From the NCBI GenBank assembly GCA_963666505.2, contig CAXXXL010000003.1:620001-684000 (forward strand): DNA of 64,000 nt, written 5' to 3'. Every line of letters starts with the position of its first letter. The first letter of the stretch is position 1. Source of the stretch: JABGQS01 sp963666505. Its GTDB lineage: Bacteria > Bacillota > Clostridia > Christensenellales > SZUA-584. The notes under the pieces are model-generated. The model was given only the letters and a program-made list of their open reading frames with translations. It was not told the DNA's origin and did not search any database. Of this stretch, positions 33,017 to 41,995 are shown piece after piece. The position numbers were made by a program, and so were the translations under genes.

Positions 33017-35104
33017 ATGTTTACAGTTATTCTCAAACGAAGCGGCCTGAAAGAGATGTTTCAGCCGCAGAAGATCACCGACGCAATATTCAAAGCAGCA
33101 AAAGCTGTCGGAGGAGATGACGAAGAGCTGGCAAACCGGCTGACAGCTCAGGTTATCGACATTGCAAGAATCAAATACGGCGATAGAATCCCGGAGGTTG
33201 AGGGCATCCAGGATATTGTCGAACGTGTGCTTATCAAGAACGGACACGCAAAAACTGCAAAAGCATACATACTGTATCGTGAGAAGAGGAAGAGTGCAAG
33301 AGAAGACAACGCGCTCATAGGAGCTACTATAGGTATGTTCTCCGGATATCTGGAAGACCAGGACTGGGGAATCAAGGAAAACGCAAACACTCAAAAAAGC
33401 GTAAACGGACTTAATAACTATATAAGAGAAGCATTCACAAAAAAATATTGGCTGCACGAGATTTATCCTACAGAGGTAAGGGAAGCGCACCTAAGCGGCG
33501 ACTGCCATATACACGACCTAGGGTTCTTCGGGCCGTACTGCGCTGGCTGGGATTTGATGCAGCTTTTGATGCAGGGCTTTGGAGGTATACCCGGAAAGGT
33601 AGAGAGCAAGCCCGCAAAGCACATGCGTTCTTTTTTAGGACAGGTCGTCAACTCTACGTTTACGACGCAGGGAGAGACTGCCGGAGCACAGGCGTGGTCT
33701 TCTTTTGATACCTATCTTGCGCCTTTCATAAGGCGGGACAATATGACGTTCGATCAGGTCAAACAGTGCCTGCAGGAGTTTATATTCAATATAAACGTGC
33801 CGACACGTGTCGGGTTCCAGTGCCCGTTTTCCAACCTTACTTTTGATATCAAGGTGCCAAAGACTCTTAAAGATCGTGCAGTGGTCATTGGCGGAGAAGC
33901 TCAGGACACAGTTTACGGCGACTATCAGGAAGAGATGGATATGTTCAACCTTGCTTTCTGCGAAGTCATGCTGCAGGGCGATGCAAAAGGGCGTGTTTTT
34001 ACGTTCCCCATACCGACAATAAACGTAACAAAGGACTTCGAATGGAACAGCCCGGTCGTGGATAAGTTCATGGAGATTACGTGTAAATACGGCATACCCT
34101 ATTTTGCCAACTATATAAACTCCGATCTTTCGCCGGAGGATGCCGTTTCGATGTGCTGCAGACTGCGCCTTGACGTTACTGAGCTTAGAAAAAGAGGCGG
34201 CGGCTTGTTTGGTTCTAACCCGCTTACAGGCTCTATAGGCGTTTACACGATAAACCTGCCGAGGGTGGGGTTTCTTTCACACACAAAGGAAGAGTTTTTA
34301 GCAAGGATAAAGAAACTGGCTGAGATCGGTAAAACGTCGCTTGAGATAAAACGCAAGATAATTGAAGACCAGACTGAAAAAGGGCTTTATCCATATTCGG
34401 CTGTATACCTAAAGGATGTTAAAAAGAGATCTGGGAGCTATTGGGCGAACCACTTTAACACCATCGGTATTATTGGTATGCATGAAGCGCTGCTCAACTT
34501 CATGGGCAAAGGTCTTGAAACTCCAGAAGGCAATGAATTCGCAATTGAGATAATGAACTACTTAAGAGAGCTGATGCAGCAGTTCCAGAAAGAGACCGGA
34601 CAGCAGTATAACCTTGAGGCGACTCCGGCGGAGGGAACGAGCTATCGATTGGCCAAGCTTGATAAAGACAAGTATCTGGATATAATATCTTCAGGCAGCG
34701 AAGTTCCGTATTATACGAACTCTTCGCAGTTGCCGGTCAAATTTACCGACGACATGATGGAGATGATAGAGCTTCAGGACGAGCTGCAGTCGCTCTACAC
34801 CGGCGGTACGGTCCAGCACTTGTACCTCGGCGAGAGGATAGAGGACATAGAGACTGCAAAGAGCATCATAAAGAAGATATTTACGAAGTACAAGATGCCT
34901 TACATCTCGATAACGCCGACATTCAGCGTATGTGACGAGCATGGATATCTTGCCGGCGAGCAGCATGTTTGCCCGCAGTGCGGTGAACAAACGGAGGTCT
35001 GGAGCAGGGTGGTCGGATACCTGCGGCCTGTCCAGAACTATAACAAGGGCAAGAAGGAGGAGTACTTCGAGAGAGTCAAGTTCGTTGTCCCGAGTGCTAT
35101 TTAG
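33017..35104 (+). CDS. nrdD: Anaerobic (class III) ribonucleoside-triphosphate reductase
   Basis: A 695-residue glycyl-radical enzyme that reduces NTPs to dNTPs without oxygen. An N-terminal ATP-cone spans ~1-95 (VILKRSGLKEMFQPQKITDA). The barrel has SGDCHIHDLGFFGPYCAGWD and the GGLFGSNPLTGSIGV loop. The C-terminus carries a zinc site (VCDEH, VCPQCGEQ) and the radical glycine in RVVGYLRPVQNYNKGK. The ATG at 33017 is chosen because GTGGGGGC precedes it; an in-frame GTG at 33005 is less likely. The activase gene follows after three bases. Tandem NrdR boxes imply repression when dATP is plentiful. Confidence 0.95.
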   Translation: MFTVILKRSGLKEMFQPQKITDAIFKAAKAVGGDDEELANRLTAQVIDIARIKYGDRIPEVEGIQDIVERVLIKNGHAKTAKAYILYREKRKSAREDNALIGATIGMFSGYLEDQDWGIKENANTQKSVNGLNNYIREAFTKKYWLHEIYPTEVREAHLSGDCHIHDLGFFGPYCAGWDLMQLLMQGFGGIPGKVESKPAKHMRSFLGQVVNSTFTTQGETAGAQAWSSFDTYLAPFIRRDNMTFDQVKQCLQEFIFNINVPTRVGFQCPFSNLTFDIKVPKTLKDRAVVIGGEAQDTVYGDYQEEMDMFNLAFCEVMLQGDAKGRVFTFPIPTINVTKDFEWNSPVVDKFMEITCKYGIPYFANYINSDLSPEDAVSMCCRLRLDVTELRKRGGGLFGSNPLTGSIGVYTINLPRVGFLSHTKEEFLARIKKLAEIGKTSLEIKRKIIEDQTEKGLYPYSAVYLKDVKKRSGSYWANHFNTIGIIGMHEALLNFMGKGLETPEGNEFAIEIMNYLRELMQQFQKETGQQYNLEATPAEGTSYRLAKLDKDKYLDIISSGSEVPYYTNSSQLPVKFTDDMMEMIELQDELQSLYTGGTVQHLYLGERIEDIETAKSIIKKIFTKYKMPYISITPTFSVCDEHGYLAGEQHVCPQCGEQTEVWSRVVGYLRPVQNYNKGKKEEYFERVKFVVPSAI

Positions 35105-35107
35105 AAG

Positions 35108-35794
35108 ATGCAGATTGGCGGTTTTCTTAAAAACTCGTTTGTTGATTACCCCGGCGTTATAGCCTGTGTGGTGTTTGTGCCAGGGTGTAATATGGACTGC
35201 TGGTATTGTCATAACAGGCATCTTTGGAACACTCAGGAGCTTGTTGATATACAGGAAGTGGACAAGTTTTTGGATAAACGTAAAGCGTTTATTGACGGCG
35301 TAGTGATAACCGGCGGAGAGCCGACGCTGCATAAGGACTTGGAAGAGTTTGTTGACCACGTAAAGGCAAAAGGGTATCTCGTTAAGCTGGACACCAACGG
35401 CCTAAGACCTGATGTTGTTAAAAAGCTTATTAACAAGATAGACTATATAGCTATGGATATAAAGGCACCACCCGGTGAAATAAACAGAGTGGTGTCATTT
35501 GATATCGATGAAGAGAAGATATGGCAGAGCGCACATATAATAATGGACAGCGGTGTTGATTATGAGTTTAGGACTACTATGATGCCGCTTCTTGGTGTTG
35601 AAGATATTAAGAAAATGGCTGAAAAGATAAGAGGAGCAAAGAGATATGCTCTTCAGCAGTATCGCAAGATAGAAAAAAAAGAAGAACTGAAAAGCGTGCC
35701 AATAAAGCTTGACCCGCTAAGTCCTGCGGTAATAAAAGAGGCTGCCACGGCAGCCGGTGAATTTGTCGATGAAGTTTTGATAAGAGGTTTATAA
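35108..35794 (+). CDS. nrdG: Anaerobic ribonucleotide reductase activating protein (radical SAM)
   Basis: A 228-residue radical SAM activase that installs the glycyl radical in NrdD. Seen: GGFLKNSFVDYPGVIACVVF, the cluster motif CNMDCWYCHN, TGGEPTLHKDLEEF and the aspartate-rich DYIAMDIKAPP. Its length and sequence are of the longer NrdG subtype found in Clostridia and archaea. It begins three bases after nrdD and ends one base from the convergent lipoprotein gene. Confidence 0.92.
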   Translation: MQIGGFLKNSFVDYPGVIACVVFVPGCNMDCWYCHNRHLWNTQELVDIQEVDKFLDKRKAFIDGVVITGGEPTLHKDLEEFVDHVKAKGYLVKLDTNGLRPDVVKKLINKIDYIAMDIKAPPGEINRVVSFDIDEEKIWQSAHIIMDSGVDYEFRTTMMPLLGVEDIKKMAEKIRGAKRYALQQYRKIEKKEELKSVPIKLDPLSPAVIKEAATAAGEFVDEVLIRGL

Positions 35795-35795
35795 G

Positions 35796-36137
35796 CTACT
35801 GGGCTTCGTCCGTTTGAATCTCGTCTATGATCTCGTTTGTAAGTTCCTCCGCTTTATCATAGGCGGGGATAGTCCAAAGGCCGTATGCTGCGCCTGCTAT
35901 TGCAGCGGCTATAACAATGAGGACTACGAATTTTATAAAGCCCGGGATGAGCTTCCATACTATACCTAACGCTATAAAAAAGAGCACGACAGCGCCAATG
36001 ATGATTACCCAGGTGGGTATTGCCCTGTCTGTTATCTGTGAAGACACTTCATTTATACCCGTCTCGATTTGTGAGCATGCAGCCAGCACTCCGATTGCAA
36101 CGAGCACTATCAGCACAACTAAAAGAAACTTTTTCAT
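35796..36137 (-). CDS. Small predicted lipoprotein with two membrane helices
   Basis: A 113-residue product. It begins with a typical lipoprotein signal, MKKFLLVVLIVLVAIGVLAAC, where VLAAC is the lipobox and the cysteine is near residue 21. Two more hydrophobic helices (~43-65 and ~68-92) and an acidic C-terminal tail follow. The ATG at 36137 has AGAGG upstream; a longer frame begins at 36233 but lacks one. Lipidation together with membrane helices is unusual, so the leader may be a plain membrane helix. Function unknown. Confidence 0.65.
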   Translation of the reverse strand: MKKFLLVVLIVLVAIGVLAACSQIETGINEVSSQITDRAIPTWVIIIGAVVLFFIALGIVWKLIPGFIKFVVLIVIAAAIAGAAYGLWTIPAYDKAEELTNEIIDEIQTDEAQ

Positions 36138-36165
36138 AAACGACCTCTTTATCTTAGATAGCGTT

Positions 36166-36194
36166 ATTATAATGGAAACAAGGTTAAATGTAAA
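36166..36194 (-). promoter_or_regulatory. Promoter of the small lipoprotein gene
   Basis: Minus-strand TTTACA (36194-36189) and TATAAT (36171-36166), 17-bp spacer, about 30 bp before the ATG. Confidence 0.65.
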
Positions 36195-36289
36195 GCTAAA
36201 TACGTGACCGGAAGCTATAAAAACAATAGACATCGGTATAGTTTGCCTGTAGTATATAGTTATAAAAGTCTTATTACAGGAGGCGTGTA

Positions 36290-37237
36290 ATGGCTGGGAC
36301 AGTAACGGTTTTTGGCAGCTTTAATGTGGACCTTTCAAGCAGAGCGGACAGAATGCCAAAGCCAGCGGAAACTATCATAGGACATTCTTTTACGATGGGT
36401 GCAGGAGGAAAAGGCTCTAACCAAGCTGTGGCTGCACATCGTGCAGGAGCAGAAGTGAGCATTATCACTAAAGTTGGAAGTGATATGTTTGGTAAAGTTG
36501 CGTTTGATTTATACAACGCAGAAGGAATGGATACTTCGCTCGTATTTGTAGATGAAGAGGCGCCGACGGGAACTGCTCTTATAATGGTCAATGAGAAAAG
36601 CGGACAGAACCAGATACTTGCGGCTGCCGGAGCATGTATGAATTTTTCCGACAGCGACGTTGAAAAGGCGAGAAGCACAATCGAGAGCAGCAGCATCGTG
36701 CTGGTGCAGATGGAAGTCAACCTGGACGCAAACTGGAAGGTAGTTGATATCGCTAAAAAAGCAGGTGCGACAGTTGTTCTGAACCCGGCACCGGCAAGAG
36801 ACATTCCGGATGAGATACTGGCTAAGGTTGATATTATCACGCCTAATGAAATTGAAGCTGGGGAAATTAGCGGAATTGAAATAAAAACGTATGATGACGC
36901 TTCAAGAGCTGCGCAAGTGCTTATTGAAAAGGGCGTGGGAGAAGTTGTAATAACCCTGGGAGAGATGGGCGCATATATTAAAAGCGGCGGCAGACAGGAA
37001 GTTATTAAGAGGCTGAATGTTGATGCTGTAGATACTACCGGGGCTGGAGATGCTTTTAACGGCGGATTGGTGGCAGCACTTGCAGAGGGGAAGAGTATAT
37101 TTGATGCGGCACAGTTTGCAAATGTTGTTGGGGCTCTTAGTGTAACAAAACAAGGGGCGGCACAGGCAGCACCGTTTCGAAAGCAGATAGACGAATTTAT
37201 TAAACAAAGTGGAGAAGCAAATGATATTAGCAGATAG
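36290..37237 (+). CDS. rbsK: Ribokinase
   Basis: A 315-residue PfkB-family sugar kinase that phosphorylates ribose at O5. Seen: FGSFNVDLSSRADRMPKPAET, GAGGKGSNQAVAAHRAGA, VLNPAPARDIP and the ATP/anion-hole motif DTTGAGDAFNGGLVAAL with the catalytic Asp. AGGAGG stands ahead of the ATG. No ribose transport genes are beside it, so nucleoside salvage is a likely source of ribose. Its end overlaps the next gene by about 17 bases. Confidence 0.93.
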   Translation: MAGTVTVFGSFNVDLSSRADRMPKPAETIIGHSFTMGAGGKGSNQAVAAHRAGAEVSIITKVGSDMFGKVAFDLYNAEGMDTSLVFVDEEAPTGTALIMVNEKSGQNQILAAAGACMNFSDSDVEKARSTIESSSIVLVQMEVNLDANWKVVDIAKKAGATVVLNPAPARDIPDEILAKVDIITPNEIEAGEISGIEIKTYDDASRAAQVLIEKGVGEVVITLGEMGAYIKSGGRQEVIKRLNVDAVDTTGAGDAFNGGLVAALAEGKSIFDAAQFANVVGALSVTKQGAAQAAPFRKQIDEFIKQSGEANDISR

Positions 37238-38075
37238 ATTCAATGAGTATAAGGTCCTAGACACTGGAGACGGAGAAAAGCTGGAGGATATCGGCGGTAT
37301 AATGCTTCAGAGGCCCGATCCTCAGGTCATATGGAAACGGAGCAATCCGCAGATATGGAAACCGCATGCGGTTTATGACAGAAGCAGCAGCGGAGGCGGC
37401 AACTGGAGGTTTATCAAACGTGTTCCAGAGAAATGGACTATAAGCTATGGTAAATTGAAGTTTTTCATAAGGCCGACCGGATTTAAGCACATCGGGCTTT
37501 TCCCGGAGCAGTCCGCTAACTGGGATTATATAGTTGCAAGAATTAAGGGCAGCGACAGGCATATAAACGTTCTTAATCTTTTTGCATATACAGGGGGAGC
37601 TACACTGGCTGCGCTGAATGCCGGAGCAAGTGTTGTTCATGTGGATGCGGCAAAGAGCATGAATGAATGGGCAAAGCAGAATGCGCAGCTTAGCGGACTT
37701 GCAGACAAAAGCGTACGGTATATTGCTGATGACTGTCATAAGTTTGTACTGCGTGAACAGCGGCGCGGCAACAAGTATGATGCGATAATAATGGATCCTC
37801 CGTCGTACGGGCGCGGCGGCGGCAAAGTGTGGAAGATAGAAGACAATCTTTTCCCACTGGTCGAAGACTGTGCAAAACTATTGTCGGACGATCCGCTGTT
37901 CTTTATAATCAACTCGTACACAACAGGGCTTTCAGACGTTGTAACAGCGAACATGCTTCAGATGTGTGTGGCTGCAGAGTTCGGCGGCAGCATAGAATCC
38001 GGCACTTTGTGTCTTCCGCAGGAGGGTTCGAAAGTAGTGTTGCCATGCGGAACAACTGCCCGCTGGGAAGCGTAA
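37221..38075 (+). CDS. Class I SAM-dependent rRNA-type methyltransferase
   Basis: A 284-residue methyltransferase of the RlmI/RlmK-like group without a PUA domain. Seen: LNLFAYTGGATLAALNAGA (SAM motif I), VVHVDAAKSMNEWAKQNA and the catalytic-type IIMDPPSYGRGGG. A cytosine or guanine of 23S rRNA is the likely target but is not proven. GGAG lies 11 bases before ATG 37221, inside rbsK, so the two genes overlap and are co-translated. Confidence 0.85.
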   Translation: MILADRFNEYKVLDTGDGEKLEDIGGIMLQRPDPQVIWKRSNPQIWKPHAVYDRSSSGGGNWRFIKRVPEKWTISYGKLKFFIRPTGFKHIGLFPEQSANWDYIVARIKGSDRHINVLNLFAYTGGATLAALNAGASVVHVDAAKSMNEWAKQNAQLSGLADKSVRYIADDCHKFVLREQRRGNKYDAIIMDPPSYGRGGGKVWKIEDNLFPLVEDCAKLLSDDPLFFIINSYTTGLSDVVTANMLQMCVAAEFGGSIESGTLCLPQEGSKVVLPCGTTARWEA

Positions 38076-38175
38076 CGCTTCAATATAATCAGAGGGGCTG
38101 AAGAGCAAATCAAAAATTTAATCTAACCATTTGGGGGTATGAAGTAATAGGGTTTATAGAAGAAAGGAAGCATAA

Positions 38176-38859
38176 ATGGACTTAAGTGTAATATACGAAG
38201 ACAATCATCTGCTTGTGGTGAAAAAGCCGTACGGCGTACTAAGCCAGTCGGACATCACGGGCGATGACGATATGCTTTCTCTGTGCAAGGCTTATGTAAA
38301 GAAAAAGTACAATAAACCCGGAGATGTTTATCTTGGGCTGGTGCACCGTTTGGACAGACCTACAGGCGGCGTAATGGTGTTTGCACGAACGAGCAAGGCT
38401 GCGGCACGGTTGGCGAAGCAGATACAATTCGGGAAATTCGAGAAGTCTTACATGGCTGTACTAACGGCAAGGCCAAGGGAAGATAAAGCAAAGCTGGTTC
38501 ATTATCTTTTGAAAGATGAGAACGAGAGGATAGCTAAAGTTGTTAATACGGAAAACAAGGGAGCAAAAAGAGCGGAGCTGGAATATGAAGTGCTGGATGA
38601 AAAGGATGGGCTTACGTTAGTAAGCGTGCGGCTGCTGACAGGCAGGTTTCATCAGATTAGAGCACAGTTCAATGAAATCGGATGCAGCGTTTATGGCGAT
38701 ATGAAGTACGGAAAACGAGATGTAAAAGACAAACTTGCGCTTTTCGCATGTGAAGTGTGTTTGGAACATCCGACGAGGAAAAAGAATATGTGCTTTAATG
38801 CCGAGCCAAAGCAATATCCGTTCAGTTTATTTGATGCACAAAAGCATTATTCAAAATAG
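38176..38859 (+). CDS. RluA family pseudouridine synthase
   Basis: A 227-residue single-domain pseudouridine synthase without an S4 domain. Seen: VIYEDNHLLVVKKPYGVLSQ, the catalytic aspartate in GLVHRLDRPTGGVMVFAR, RLLTGRFHQIRAQF and a C-terminal FACEVCLEHPTRKK block. It isomerises uridine in rRNA or tRNA; the site is unknown. AAAGGAAG precedes the ATG. The last ~95 bp are repeated just after the gene. Confidence 0.92.
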   Translation: MDLSVIYEDNHLLVVKKPYGVLSQSDITGDDDMLSLCKAYVKKKYNKPGDVYLGLVHRLDRPTGGVMVFARTSKAAARLAKQIQFGKFEKSYMAVLTARPREDKAKLVHYLLKDENERIAKVVNTENKGAKRAELEYEVLDEKDGLTLVSVRLLTGRFHQIRAQFNEIGCSVYGDMKYGKRDVKDKLALFACEVCLEHPTRKKNMCFNAEPKQYPFSLFDAQKHYSK

Positions 38860-38862
38860 ATA

Positions 38863-38997
38863 ATGAACAGTGCATGCGAAGAAAAGCTAGTGCCTTTCGC
38901 ATGTGAAGTGTGCTTAGAGCATCCGACGAAGAAAGAATATATGTGCTTTAATGCCGAGCCAAAGCAATATCCGTTCAGTTTATTTGAAGAACAATAG
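38863..38997 (+). pseudogene. Remnant of a second rluA-type gene (C-terminal tail only)
   Basis: Bases 38895-38987 repeat 38742-38834 of the gene before it at a constant offset of 153 bp. The 44-codon open frame gives PFACEVCLEHPTKKEYMCFNAEPKQ and ends FSLFEEQ. Many of the differences from the intact copy are at third codon positions, as expected between two homologous genes that both evolved under selection, rather than after a fresh tandem copy. The remaining ~180 residues of such a gene are gone. Confidence 0.7.
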
Positions 38998-39007
38998 GAG
39001 AAAAAGC

Positions 39008-39385
39008 ATGGATAGAACGAAGGGAATAGCATATTGCGGACTTGCGTGCTGCCTGTGCGAACATACCGAAGATTGTCCGGGATGCAAGAACAACGGGTGC
39101 AGCGGGAAAGACTGGTGTAAGTCAATAAAATGCTGCCTTGAAAAAGGGATAGACGGCTGCTGGCAGTGCGATGAATACCCGTGTGATAATCCTATGTTTA
39201 AGACACCAAGAGTCCGGGCGTTCATCAGGTTCATCTTAAAACATGGTGAAGAAGCGTTTATGGCGGCTTTGGAGAAGAATGAAGCTAACGGAATGCTGTA
39301 TCATTATAGTGGAGAGCTGACTGGTGATTATGATAAACCGGAAACGGAAGAAGAGATTATTGAATTAATTATAAAAGGTTCTTAA
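39008..39385 (+). CDS. DUF3795 cysteine-rich protein
   Basis: A 125-residue protein with 12 cysteines in its first ~60 residues (IAYCGLACCLCEHTEDCPGC, NGCSGKDWC, KCCLEKGIDGCWQCDEYPCD). This is the DUF3795 pattern, presumed to bind zinc or another metal; no function is established. The ATG at 39008 follows AGGAG. It lies beyond the rluA remnant and ends at a bidirectional terminator shared with pnp. Confidence 0.85.
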   Translation: MDRTKGIAYCGLACCLCEHTEDCPGCKNNGCSGKDWCKSIKCCLEKGIDGCWQCDEYPCDNPMFKTPRVRAFIRFILKHGEEAFMAALEKNEANGMLYHYSGELTGDYDKPETEEEIIELIIKGS

Positions 39386-39410
39386 GTAAAAGAGCGAAAC
39401 AAGTATATAA

Positions 39411-39443
39411 AAAAGGCTGCAGATATTTCTATCAGCAGCCTTT
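39411..39443. terminator. Bidirectional terminator between DUF3795 and pnp
   Basis: Stem AAAAGGCTGC / GCAGCCTTTT with an inner GATA/TATC pair. T-runs follow on both strands, so it can end both convergent genes. Confidence 0.85.
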
Positions 39444-39478
39444 TACTGTTTTGCTTATGATTAGTCAGTTTTTTCCGG

Positions 39479-41596
39479 CTAAGCCTTTTTGTCGTCGTTC
39501 TTTTTATTGTCGTCTGGCAGCAGACCCTTTCTTGTAAGGTTTATCCTGCCCTGACGGTCTATCTCTGCAACACGTACGAGGATTTCGTCACCGATGTTTA
39601 CAACGTCCTCGACCTTTTCTACACGCTTGTTATCAAGCTTGCTGATGTGGACAAGACCGTCTTTGCCGGGAGCCAGCTCTACGAAAGCGCCGAAGTTCAT
39701 AATACGAACGACTTTGCCCAGATAAACGGCACCAACTTCGATATCTTTAACGATAGCGTCGATAGCGGCCCTTGCCTTCTCGGCAGCTTCCTGGTCGGGA
39801 GATGTTATGAATACACGCCCGTCATCCTCGAGGTCTATTTTTACGCCGGTGTCAGCAATTATGCCGTTGATGACTTTGCCGCCGCTTCCAATGACGTCAC
39901 GAATCTTCTCCGGGTCTATCATAAACTGCATTATCCTTGGTGCATACTTACTCATCTCTTCTCTCGGAGCGTTGATAGCTTCTTGCATCTTTCCGAGTAT
40001 GAACATTCTGCCGTCGTTTGCTTGAGCAAGCGCTCTTGTAAGGATTTCTTCATCGATGCCTTTGATCTTCATATCCATCTGGATTGCTGTGATGCCTTTT
40101 GAAGTTCCGGCAACTTTAAAGTCCATATCTCCAAGGAAGTCTTCAAGACCCTGTATGTCTGTCAGTATAGCAATGTTGCCGTTTTCTTCGTCTTTTATAA
40201 GACCCATTGCAACACCTGCAACCGGTGCGCTTATCGGAACGCCAGCGTCCATCAGCGACATTGAGCAGCCGCATATACTTGCCTGGGACGTTGAACCGTT
40301 TGAGCTTATACACTCTGATACAGTGCGGATTGCATACGGGAATTCTTCCTCGTCCGGAAGAACAGGCATAAGAGCACGAGCGCCAAGTGCACCGTGACCG
40401 ATTTCTCTGCGGCTTGTGCCACGCAGCATCTTTGCTTCGCCTGTAGAATAAGGAGGCATGTTGTAGTGATGCATATAACGCTTAAACTCTTCTTCTGATA
40501 TTCCGTCAACCCTCTGTCCGTCGCCGATTGCGCCAAGAGTAGTAATCGTCATTGCCTGAGTTTCGCCACGTGTGAAAACTGCGCTGCCGTGTGTTCTTGG
40601 GAGCACGCCTACTTCACACCATATCGGGCGAATTTCTGTGTGCGCTCTGCCATCTGGTCTCTGGCCTCTGTTGATGATTTTATCACGAACAATTTCTTTC
40701 TTTATTCCGTAAAGAATCTCGTCAACATCGCTTGAACAATCCGGGTATTCTTCTTCAAAGTTAGCAACTGTTTCGTCCATAACTGCGCTTAATCGTTCGT
40801 CCCTTACATCTCTGTCAGTAGTATCAAGAGCATTTTCTATTTTGTCAAATGCAAACTTTCTTACCTTGGCTGCAAAGTCTTCGTCAACCTGATAGATTTC
40901 CGGCACCATTTTCTCTTTGCCGACTTCTTCAACTATTTTGTCGATGAACGAAACGAGTTTTTTGATTTCCTCGTGTGCGAACAGAATTGCATCGAGCATC
41001 TCTTTTTCAGTTATCTCTTTTGCGCCTGCTTCTACCATCATCACAGCGTCTCTTGTGCCAGATACTGTAAGGTCAAGAACGCTCTTTTCACGCTGCTCTG
41101 AGTCTGGGTTGATGATGTATTCTCCGTCTACCATGCCAACTTCTACCGAAGCTGTCGGGCCCGCAAAAGGTATTTCGGATATTGACAGAGCTATACTTGA
41201 GCCTATCATACCGTATACTGCGGGAGGGATGTCCATATCTACACTGAGAACTGTGACAATTACCTGTACGTCGTTGCGAAAGCCTTTAGGGAACAACGGA
41301 CGGATAGGTCTGTCTATCAGTCTGCATGTCAGTACTGCGTTTTCTGAAGGCCTGCCTTCTCTTTTGATAAATCCGCCTGGTATTTTGCCTACCGAGTATT
41401 TCTTTTCTTCGAACTCTACACTAAGCGGGAAAAAATCTATTCCTGCTCTTTGGGTCTTTGATGCTGTTGCAGTAACAAGCACCACCGTTTCGCCGCAGCG
41501 AATGAGACAGGAGCCTCCTGCCTGCTGGGCATACTTTCCTGTTTCGACCGTCATAGTTCTGCCGGCCAATTCTGTTTCAAAAATTCTGTGATCCAT
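39479..41596 (-). CDS. pnp: Polyribonucleotide nucleotidyltransferase (PNPase)
   Basis: A 705-residue phosphorolytic 3'-5' exoribonuclease, a trimer of the RNA degradosome. It opens DHRIFETELAGRTMTVETG. The two RNase PH domains carry RPLFPKGFRNDVQV and GTSRREIGHGALGARAL. A KH domain (~555-615) and an S1 domain (~620-690, GAVYLGKVVRIMNFGAFVEL) follow, then a short charged tail. The ATG at 41596 matches the conserved N-terminus and has GGAGG about 12 bases upstream; an ATG at 41614 is possible but poorly placed. Two stem-loops lie in its leader after rpsO. Confidence 0.96.
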   Translation of the reverse strand: MDHRIFETELAGRTMTVETGKYAQQAGGSCLIRCGETVVLVTATASKTQRAGIDFFPLSVEFEEKKYSVGKIPGGFIKREGRPSENAVLTCRLIDRPIRPLFPKGFRNDVQVIVTVLSVDMDIPPAVYGMIGSSIALSISEIPFAGPTASVEVGMVDGEYIINPDSEQREKSVLDLTVSGTRDAVMMVEAGAKEITEKEMLDAILFAHEEIKKLVSFIDKIVEEVGKEKMVPEIYQVDEDFAAKVRKFAFDKIENALDTTDRDVRDERLSAVMDETVANFEEEYPDCSSDVDEILYGIKKEIVRDKIINRGQRPDGRAHTEIRPIWCEVGVLPRTHGSAVFTRGETQAMTITTLGAIGDGQRVDGISEEEFKRYMHHYNMPPYSTGEAKMLRGTSRREIGHGALGARALMPVLPDEEEFPYAIRTVSECISSNGSTSQASICGCSMSLMDAGVPISAPVAGVAMGLIKDEENGNIAILTDIQGLEDFLGDMDFKVAGTSKGITAIQMDMKIKGIDEEILTRALAQANDGRMFILGKMQEAINAPREEMSKYAPRIMQFMIDPEKIRDVIGSGGKVINGIIADTGVKIDLEDDGRVFITSPDQEAAEKARAAIDAIVKDIEVGAVYLGKVVRIMNFGAFVELAPGKDGLVHISKLDNKRVEKVEDVVNIGDEILVRVAEIDRQGRINLTRKGLLPDDNKKNDDKKA

Positions 41597-41651
41597 TATT
41601 TTTCTTTCCTCCATTCTTTCTTACCAGAGCATATACACCCCGTATATACCC

Positions 41652-41670
41652 TTGGTGCATTTTGCACCAA
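41652..41670. promoter_or_regulatory. Stem-loop in the pnp leader
   Basis: Perfect eight-base stem TTGGTGCA / TGCACCAA with a three-base loop, about 55 bp before the pnp start. A candidate RNase III/PNPase processing site. Confidence 0.6.
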
Positions 41671-41678
41671 TACAAAGA

Positions 41679-41703
41679 ATAGAGCGGCTTATGACCGCTC
41701 TAT
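41679..41703 (-). terminator. Hairpin between rpsO and pnp (weak terminator or processing site)
   Basis: Nine-base perfect stem ATAGAGCGG / CCGCTCTAT with a seven-base loop. On the minus strand it is followed only by TCTTTG, so readthrough into pnp is likely. Confidence 0.65.
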
Positions 41704-41713
41704 CCGAAATGCC

Positions 41714-41977
41714 TTACTTTCTTAGGTTCAAGCTGCTTATGACTTCACGGTATCTTTCGATGTCCTTTTTCTTAAGATAGTTGAGAAGCCCTCTTCTTTT
41801 ACCGACCATTTTGAGCAGTCCGCGACGACTGTGATGATCTTTCTTGTGTGTCTGCAAATGCTCCGTCAAGTGGTTGATACGTTCGGTCAGAAGTGCAATC
41901 TGTACTTCGGGAGAGCCTGTGTCTCCTTCAGTTACTGCGTACTTTTCGATAATGCCGCTCTTTTTCTCTTTATCCAT
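41714..41977 (-). CDS. rpsO: 30S ribosomal protein S15
   Basis: An 87-residue small-subunit protein that binds the 16S rRNA three-way junction in the platform. Seen: DTGSPEVQIALLTERINHLT, HKKDHHSRRGLLKMVGKRR and LLNYLKKKDIERY, all invariant S15 blocks. AGGAGG is close before the ATG. pnp lies downstream as in most bacteria. The leader can fold into a pseudoknot that reaches the ribosome site, consistent with autoregulation. Confidence 0.97.
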   Translation of the reverse strand: MDKEKKSGIIEKYAVTEGDTGSPEVQIALLTERINHLTEHLQTHKKDHHSRRGLLKMVGKRRGLLNYLKKKDIERYREVISSLNLRK

Positions 41978-41995
41978 GTTTTCCTCCTAGGTAAG

